A stretch of DNA of 64,000 nucleotides from Hyaloperonospora brassicae (lineage: Eukaryota > Oomycota > Peronosporomycetes > Peronosporales > Peronosporaceae). The stretch's first letter is position 1. Each line of letters begins with the position of its first letter. The position numbers and the translations under genes were made by a program. Shown one piece after another: positions 56,923 to 64,000 of the stretch. The stretch is from assembly GCA_947650285.1 (NCBI GenBank), contig CANTFL010000226.1, forward strand, positions 62,001 through 126,000, read 5' to 3'. The notes under the pieces were generated by a model, which was not told the DNA's origin, ran no database searches, and was given only the letters and a program-made list of their open reading frames with translations.

Positions 56923-56950
56923 CTTTGAGTATTTAGCTGAATACTCAAAG
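56923..56950. other. Perfect 11-bp inverted repeat
   Basis: CTTTGAGTATT (56923-56933) and AATACTCAAAG (56940-56950) with a 6-base loop, isolated in AT-rich DNA. Confidence 0.5.
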
Positions 56951-59231
56951 GGTGTTTATCTGCAATTTTGTCAGAAGGAAATAAATGTTATGAATCATCA
57001 GCGTTCATGACGCAAAACTAAGTTATTGTAGTAAATGCGATGCGATTATGTGACATACTGACAGGTTAATTCGTGTTGAATAACTACCGTTATTCAAAGA
57101 TAAACCATATATTTGCAAATCATTTGTGTTTGTCAACATAAATTTCTAGGCGAAATTCTCCCAAGCATAACACATGCCTCAAGGGATCTCAGGATAAATC
57201 TGACCTTTACAACTACAAAAAAATATACGTTATAAATTACATACATTTACTAATACGAGCCGTGGGTAGGAATAAAGCTAACGGATGAGAAACCAAATGT
57301 GACTATGTATGTTTTAGATATTAATGTTGGTCGCGTCAAGTCCTGCCTCCTTGCCTGTCGATAAATGTCCTGGATAATTCGAACAGATAGCAAATCGCAA
57401 AGAGCTTTTCTATAGTGGTGCTCCTGTCGACGTGTCGTCTTATTGTATGATAAGACGTTTTAAAAGCGAAGAACCAGATCACAGAAACTCAAATCTTGTT
57501 GCGAGAGATAAATTTGGAATTATGATAGAGGCGATGCCAATAATGCGCCTTTATCATTGATTGGAAAGTAAGCCTACAACATTGATTTTTTGCTTTATTT
57601 TTCGTTAAACCAAATCACTTTCAGGCAATTTTCATTATATACAAGAAGAGAATATGACGCTATTTCATGTCGCATAATCTGTCAAATCGGTCAGACTTGA
57701 TAAATTGAGTAGGCAGTAAAACATTTACCGCTCAAGCAATGTTGCGGAAATCGATATGACAAATGACAAATGTGGCTTGCAACGCGGAGTTGCCTAGAGC
57801 TAACCTCCGTAATCACGTATGTCTTATTACCATGGAAATTGTATGTACAAAAAATATATCCCACTGACTTTGCTATTGCGGGGTATTTTAGAAATGTAGA
57901 AGACTGTAGTAGCTAAGCTTATAGCGTGAGTTTGTGCACAACAAGAAACCTAACCGAAAATAGTTTTGTGCGCATGGATAAGGGTTTGATTGTACTACAT
58001 AATTATGTTAAGTAATGCTCGACACATTTTATAATACGCGCAAATATGACGATATCATTGTAAGAAAGGTGAATGATCAATTAGATGTCATCTTGTTATA
58101 TATTGCCTAAAAATACGGCTCACGGAACGAACGTACTTTTCGATCTGCATACAAATGAGACGCTCGTTGAGATGACGACTATTCGATTAACACTTTGATA
58201 TGTCCACAAGCAAGCATACTTTAAACGACTAATTTAGGTGACCTATCGTGTGAAATGGATTTTGATACATCTGTACAAGACAATGGTGTAGCTGACACCG
58301 GTACTGTGGGTCAAGCTGTTAGTGGCCGTATCAAATTCTGAATAAATGGAGCACCATGCATTATATCGAGTATTCAATCGATATGATCTTCGGTAGAAAT
58401 TTGCACTACGTGTAGATTATATTTCGTCTAGAAGTGGCCGTACGGCAATCGTAGATGTATTCGATTATGTAGTAGAGGGGTTAGCTGTCGCTGAGCTAAA
58501 ACGGTTCGAGAATGTCTCGAGTAAACTTTATACATAGATGGAAACGGTATCTTAGGAGAGAACAAAATTATAATCGCATTCGTTGTCAACGGAATTGGGG
58601 TAGCTTTTCGGGATTGTCTCTCCTGATTTGTATATTTTTCATGCTTGAGATTAAAGTTGTCGTTGCAAGATCTGCAGAATATCAAAGTCAATCAGATGAG
58701 CTTTCTTGTCGCAAAGGAAGACCACATAACCAGTTCATATTCGTAGATATTGATGCCAAAAATGACTATATATAGATATTATCGTTGTCAGACAAAATTG
58801 TAATCGATATATCGTTTCGGAATAAGCAATGCCGACCCCGATCCTATCAGCTTCTTGGCAAGTTCTTAACAGAAACGGTTACGATTTATTAGATACGTAC
58901 CATAAATAGTATTCGATAAAGTCGGTTAAGTACAAAGATATTCATCTAGACACCTTCGTATGCCAATATTGGAAAGAACGCGTTGTTAAACGTTTTTAAT
59001 GCCTGTAATAACAGCAGTAGAGACAACTTAATTTGTCACCGACCTTGTACAGCGTACCAACAAAACAACAGCTCACAATGTTTTCCGACTATCTGTGCGG
59101 GTGTTTAAAAGTACAGGTAGTAGCTATCAAACTACTACTTATGATGTCTTTCATTTGTGTAACAGCTTGTAATGTGGCTGAACCATTTACTTTCTAGTGG
59201 CAGAAAAAAAATGTTGCTACCCATCGACGTG

Positions 59232-59262
59232 GTTGCTGACGCGTTATATCGTCGACCCTATA
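59232..59262 (+). pseudogene. Possible tip of a Gypsy RNase H (fragment)
   Basis: The residues VVADALYRRP match the conserved end of the Gypsy RNase H region (VVADALSRRPD). Nothing convincing flanks it on either side, so it is either a tiny relic or a coincidence. Confidence 0.3.
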
Positions 59263-60031
59263 CGATAATTGTTACGTTTAACAATGCAGCATTCCCGTCA
59301 TTTTATAAAAACAATTTGGGTGCTTTGTTTGTGGTGTGTTTGTCCTATTGCTGACATGTACTCCTCAATTTGCCAGCTACCGCAGAAGTGGACAGAGACA
59401 AGCCCACGCTTGCTCTTCCGCTGTTCGTTCGCCTGCAAGCCTTCGCTCTACGTCCCTTTCTCATCCTTAAGACTTGACCCTCTTGCTACCCAGTCAGTTA
59501 AGCGCATACAGTCTTTGCTGGAAGCTCATCCCTGCTAAGTAACTTGATTTTGCGCTGAGTCTTCTCCGAAAGGAATCGTTTGGGTTACCCCCAACTACCT
59601 TTAGGGCACGACACTAGCATCGATAGGTGTTAATTGTTACACGTACCCAGACGCTAGGCCGAACGGGCGTGGTCGTTGACAGGTTTTCCTTACGTGGAGT
59701 GACGAGAACACTCAGAGGTAGGCTGTAATTTTATTTGTTCCTGGCATTGAGTTACCTTTCGACTGGTGTTTACTTAGGTGTCCTCGATACCAGAGCTGCG
59801 GTTATCGCCTTCCCTTTTTGGTTTCTGGCTCTTTTCTATCGTCTCTGCCGCGTGACTGGCTCCTGCGGTGTAGAGGTGGTACTTCCCATCTGGTGCGATC
59901 ACGTCTCTACCGCTGTATGGTGTTACGCAAGCATAGAAGGGTGCTTCGCATCTTCCTCTTCTCGAAGCCCCTTTGTCAGCTGTAACTTTGTGCATCGCCA
60001 GTTGTATTTAGTCGCCGCGTCGTCTGCTCCT

Positions 60032-61973
60032 ATGAGTAGGGGCAGTGGCGGTCCACGGGATAAAAAATGGCGTCAGGCCTGGCAGTCAGCCGCCCCTCAA
60101 TTGGAATTTTCTCACCCAACAGACGATGTCTTTCCGAAGGCTAAAAGTGTCTTGCTGGATCCTGATCGCGATATGTGTGACAAGCTTTGTGCCGCCCTCG
60201 CGGGCGTGCCTCAACAAGTTTCGCCTGAACTATGTCAACCAATGTGGATACCTGCCCGTGATCTTTCGTCCACGTTTTCCGACACGGAAATCATGACGTC
60301 TCTTGGCCCGTAGACTCAATCCCTCGTGTGGACGGAGAGCCTTGCGAATTTACGGGACTTTAACCCAATCCGTAACGCCGGTATTAGCTTTATGTGTACT
60401 GATCCGGAGGTGTGTACGAAATTGGGGGATTAGGTGTATCATTTTGCGGCCGCTCTATAAGGTCCAAACGTACTCCAAGTACTCCCATTGCTACTACGTT
60501 GATCTTCAGAGCTTACTTGACGACGTTTCGGATGGGCTCATCTATGACTGGTTTGCCGATCTGGGCACTCCGCCGGTTTATATTACACCGGCTCAGTTAG
60601 TTGGTGGTCGACACTCTCTCAACCGCCGGGTGTACTTCAACCGAAGTCGCCTCCACCATCTATAATGCTGGATAAGCGCACCCCTCTCCGCCAAATCTAG
60701 TTCACTGGTCAAGGCTTTGCTGTGGTGCACCATCGCTTGGGTACTTATAACCGCACCATTCCACCAGTTATTGCAGCCTTACGTACGACAATTTAGTCGG
60801 ACAGCAATGTTCAAGCTACAGCTACCTGCCCGTTATTAACTGACGGGTCCACTCCTCCTGCGTATGACAATGACAGCGACTCCGACAAAAAAATCTCCAT
60901 GGCTTTCGTTACCGAACCTGACAATGCGCCAAATAGAATGGGTTCGTCTGGCTCGGGTTTCGGCCATTCTGGTGGCATGGATGATGTGGAGTCGGCAGTT
61001 ACGGTTCGCTCTAAATCTATGTGGCCCACTGGACCAGCACATGCTTTTCCGGTCGGCGCTACTGACTCTAGTTCATTTGCCCCCGCCCGTATCAAACGGG
61101 CCAAGTGTCTGGTCTTCGGGTCCATCCCTGAATGGGGTTGGTCAGCTGGCGACTCTTCCTTCCTCTCAATTGGAACATCCGTACACTATCTCGGTCAATT
61201 TCTACAAATGGCTCAGCGAAGGATCTGGCGGCTCTTTTCCTTCGGATCAAGACATCCTCCTCTGGTATCGATCGCTTGATCCCCCTCGTTCGGTCAGTTC
61301 CTGTGTGGAACTTGCTGCAGTTTCCGAACGGATCCTTAATTTGGCCGTCTATCAAGGCTTGGTGGAGCACTTGACACTTCACGAGCTTTGTGCTGTAATC
61401 GATGACTTTTTGCGCACTTTTGACTATGGTACCGATCCGGATAACGTCATGTCAACGTTCCAAGTACAACCGAGTCTTCTGCGTGTTCTGTTAGACACCA
61501 AAGCTTCTGGTAACTTTCAATACCTCCGCGCGAAGGTATTTGGTCATGCAGTGCTTTGAGTTGCTGCCAGGCTCCATTACCCTTCACCGGACGAAGGCAA
61601 ACTTTCGACGAGGCTTGGCACCTTGTATCCTGCAATGTCTGACTTGGACTATCATTCAGTTCTCAGACAACTTTGCCAGGATCAGGACCATTACTGGGGC
61701 CAAGTCAAATTGGCTGAGATTGATTTGGCACTCCAAATTATTGCACCCAGCATCTATATGGATCTCCTTAAATTAGGATCCATTCTTGGCAAGTCAGCGT
61801 CTGCCCTGCCCCACCCTCTTTGGCTTCTTTGGGACAACAAGACGTTGGCGTCCATCACACTGTCTCCACTTTTTGACCGAATTTTAACGACGGCATTCCC
61901 AGCCAATCTTCAAGACACTTTTGTCTTTGTAAAGGAGCCAGCCTCCGCTGTGGCACCTACCCTAACGCTTTAA
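60032..61973 (+). pseudogene. LINE ORF1 (broken)
   Basis: Start ATG at 60032 (MSRGSGGPRDKKWRQAW). The frame stays open to a stop at 60311, then continues in other frames through pieces at about 60314-60660, 60899-61140, 61132-61559 and 61623-61973. The C-terminal piece (LALQIIAPSIYMDLLKLGS..) is well preserved. About 640 codons in total. In LINEs, ORF1 encodes an RNA-binding protein; no zinc knuckle or RRM was identified by eye, so the role is inferred from position. Confidence 0.6.
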
Positions 61974-61979
61974 TCTAAG

Positions 61980-62690
61980 GAGACTTGGGCCCTTTGGGGC
62001 TATTCAATTAACGCCAGTGGCTGCAATGCCATCACGATTTCGACTTATAACTATTTTTTACAACTTCACCTGGTCGGCCTCCATGAGACCCGTTTTACTG
62101 TAATTAAGAGCTTTGATAGGTCCAAATACCTCTGGCAAACTGCTTTTAGGCTTGATACAATTTTTTTGGTCCCAAGAAAACATGACCTTCTTTACTGGGC
62201 TGGCGGTGTGGAATTGCTTATAACCCCAACCTGTCCAATTCGTGCTCTCCACGATGTTACTTCCCGCTACGTCAGTCCTGCGCTGCTTCTCTCCCGCTAT
62301 GTTCTATTTTCAGGAACGCTGGACTCGATTCGTACCTGCATTCATGTCATATATGCCTCTGCCTCCCCGGAACAATGCCCGCAATTAATTTCGGCCCTAC
62401 CTCGTCACTTCGAGGATGACGCCCACCACGTTGTAATGGGAGACTTCAATACGGTTCTTTCCACTCAATTGGATCAGGCCCGTTCAACCAATCTGGCTCG
62501 CCTTCAAGGCCGTGACGAGTTACTTAGTTGGATGTTGGCATTACGATTGGTCGACCCGTGGCGTCTTCAGCATCCCGACGTTAAGAGTTCACCGGTCCGA
62601 CCCGTGCTTCGCGTGTTTGCATCGACTATCTTTTTGTGAATTATGGACTTTTTCGCTCCGTTTTTATCACGGTTCCCACGATTTTAAGGC
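61980..62690 (+). pseudogene. LINE ORF2 APE-type endonuclease (broken)
   Basis: LVGLHETRF at about 62070 corresponds to the LQETH metal-binding Glu motif. VVMGDFNTVLS at about 62430 is the GDFN motif, and after a frameshift VCIDYLFVN at about 62615-62645 is the end motif (RIDYIF), with the final SDH box not identified. WMLALRLVDPWR precedes it, as in other L1/Tx1 endonucleases. This domain nicks target DNA to prime reverse transcription. Confidence 0.8.
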
Positions 62691-63248
62691 ATAATCTGGA
62701 ACGTGGGATCACATTGGGTTATCCTTTTGTCTAGGCTCCAATACCTTTAAGCCTCCGGGCCGTGTCCCTTAAAAACGCCCTTCATTGGTTATCCACTTGC
62801 CTGAGGCTCAGGAATATTTACGTACTTCCTTACTCCGACTTGCTGCGTCAATTAATCCAATGTTGCAGCGCTCGAATCCCGGATGCTTGCTCGATGAGCA
62901 TAAACGGCAACCATCCATCTTTCTTTCGCGGGTTGTTTCTCGTCCAAAAGAATGCACGTCTTTGTGCTATCGAAGATCCCCACCTAACCGTCAACCGACT
63001 TTACCATCGGCAATCTTTGGACCCTTCGGTGGACCTTTCTTCCGCTATTGCTTCTGCGAAGGCGACCCGATAGTAAAGATAAAGGACTTGTGCAGTTAGC
63101 TTCTCGGCGCAAATTCGCCTCCAATATTCAAGCTACTGGGCGTTGCTCACGCTCTTTTTTCGACCCTTCCCCCAGCTTTTGACAAATCACATATCCCTGT
63201 GGACTCGTCGGACGATTTGGACTCTACCTGTTCTACATTTAACGATTA

Positions 63249-64000
63249 TTGGTATGGTATATACTGCTCGCCTTCCCGCGAATATCAGTATGCGCGATCT
63301 ACTTGGGACCGAATGGGCCTTTCTCGGTTGTTAGAGTACACTACACCACGCTTGTCTCCGACAGACCGGGCTTATTTGGACACCCCTTAACAGCAAACGA
63401 CTTCTTTTGTGCTCTGAAACACACCTCACCCGATAGGACGCCAGGACCAGATGGCTTGCCGCTTAATTACTACCACGACGACTTGCCCATTTGGATCCGC
63501 ATTTTTGAGGTGGTCTACGGTGCCCAGTTCCACAAGGGCAAGATGACTAAGTTCCAGCGACAAGCTTATATTTAACTGCTCTATGAAAAGGGCGACCGCT
63601 CGTCGCCCAGCAATTATCGCCCTATTTATCTCCTTTATGTGGACGCTAAATTGGGACCCCGAATTCGAGCTCACCGGCTTGTGCGAATTCTGGGCTTTCT
63701 CTTGCAATCAGATCAATATGGATTTGTGCCGGGGCTCGATATTCGGACAGCCCATCTTCGGTTCCAAGCGCTGGCTTCCCTCTAATCAGATTCCGCTTCA
63801 CCGGCTGGGCTGTTCACTTTACTTCGCCAAAGCTTTTGATAGCTCTGTTTGGACGTCTTTAGACATGTTGCTTATGCAATTTTGGTTCGGGTCTACCTTT
63901 CGGCGTTGGATACAGGTTCTGTATCCCAAAACCCTTGTTACCTTGATGTTTAACGGCTGCCATTTGGTTCCGTTTGAACGAGAGTCAGGGGTTCGTCAGG
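63249..64000 (+). pseudogene. LINE ORF2 reverse transcriptase (broken, incomplete)
   Basis: SPDRTPGPDGLPLNYY (about 63426) is RT motif 0/1, NYRPIYLLYVDAKLGPRI (about 63610) motif 2 and SDQYGFVPG (about 63709) its end. After a frameshift YFAKAFDSSVW (about 63820) is motif A, in which the catalytic Asp of DFAKAFD is Tyr, followed by FRRWIQVLYP and the start of the GVRQ motif at the window edge. A stop at about 63573 and the frameshifts add to the inactivation. The YxDD box lies beyond the window. Confidence 0.85.

Larger units (their letters stand above)
53001..59230. other. Long AT-rich stretch, no genes recognised
   Basis: Only short random frames. A possible family-A LTR fragment lies at 55340-55460 and a perfect hairpin at 56923-56950. 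Confidence 0.5.
59370..64000 (+). mobile_element. L1-like LINE, 5' part, running off the window
   Basis: GC-richer block starting near 59370 with a 5' untranslated stretch of several hundred bases, ORF1 (60032 to about 61973), ORF2 endonuclease (about 61980-62690) and the reverse transcriptase beginning at about 63390 and cut by the window end. Numerous frameshifts and stops. The presence of the 5' end means it was not 5'-truncated at insertion, as most LINE copies are. Confidence 0.85.

Noticed and set aside
58428..58775. Opposing 87-codon frames
   Set aside because: Mutually antisense, no domain, AT-rich; likely chance.
60811..61382. Minus-strand frames over LINE ORF1
   Set aside because: Shadows of the plus-strand ORF1 coding sequence.
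1..64000. CRISPR arrays, bacterial promoters or ribosome sites, operons, rRNA
   Set aside because: None seen; the content is eukaryotic retrotransposon DNA and short regular spacer-repeat structure is absent.

Overview
The window looks like a transposon-rich, gene-poor piece of an oomycete genome, most likely a downy mildew or Phytophthora relative. This is inferred from the style of the chromodomain-bearing Ty3/Gypsy pol genes, an L1-like LINE, an intact-looking adenylate kinase exon inside a MULE-like element, and a tRNA-derived SINE-like block, all set in AT-rich DNA without spliced host genes. I see no intact host gene, rRNA, CRISPR array or prokaryotic operon. Almost every recognisable coding stretch belongs to a mobile element, and every one carries stops, frameshifts or lost catalytic residues.

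Layout. 1-2145: 3' half of a LINE ORF2, split by a solo LTR (292-681) of Gypsy family A with a perfect 5-bp target duplication. 2255-2775: a dispersed repeat whose second copy is at 47225-47735. 3093-3218: a 42-bp tandem repeat. 4775-5165: an old family-A LTR. 5.2-13.4 kb: AT-rich, with one tRNA-like SINE relic near 9.3 kb. 13.43-18.215 kb: Gypsy A on the minus strand, truncated inside integrase. 18.22-24.46 kb: a much older Gypsy B, minus strand, with its 5' LTR and primer site. 25.25-26.66 kb: a pogo/Tigger-like DNA transposon relic. 28.25-36.296 kb: Gypsy A on the plus strand, with both LTRs, inserted into older sequence. 37.405-37.726 kb: a family-B 3' LTR. 38.5-39.36 kb and 42.34-42.98 kb: two inverted MULE-like TIR elements sharing a captured adenylate kinase fragment. 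49.8-53.0 kb: Gypsy C, minus strand. 59.37-64.0 kb: 5' part of a LINE running off the window.

The most unusual signal cuts across the annotation. The Gypsy A element, coding region and LTRs alike, is close to a continuous chain of short perfect stem-loops. Its LTR copies show base-paired double changes that keep the stems. Gypsy A also carries a long antisense reading frame (about 350 codons with one stop) between its chromodomain and its 3' LTR, plus a coiled-coil-like antisense frame; Gypsy B has a coiled-coil-like antisense frame at the equivalent place. The two inverted A copies are nearly identical over about 2.1 kb of gag-protease, damage included, but clearly diverged on both sides, which points to gene conversion or recombination between them.
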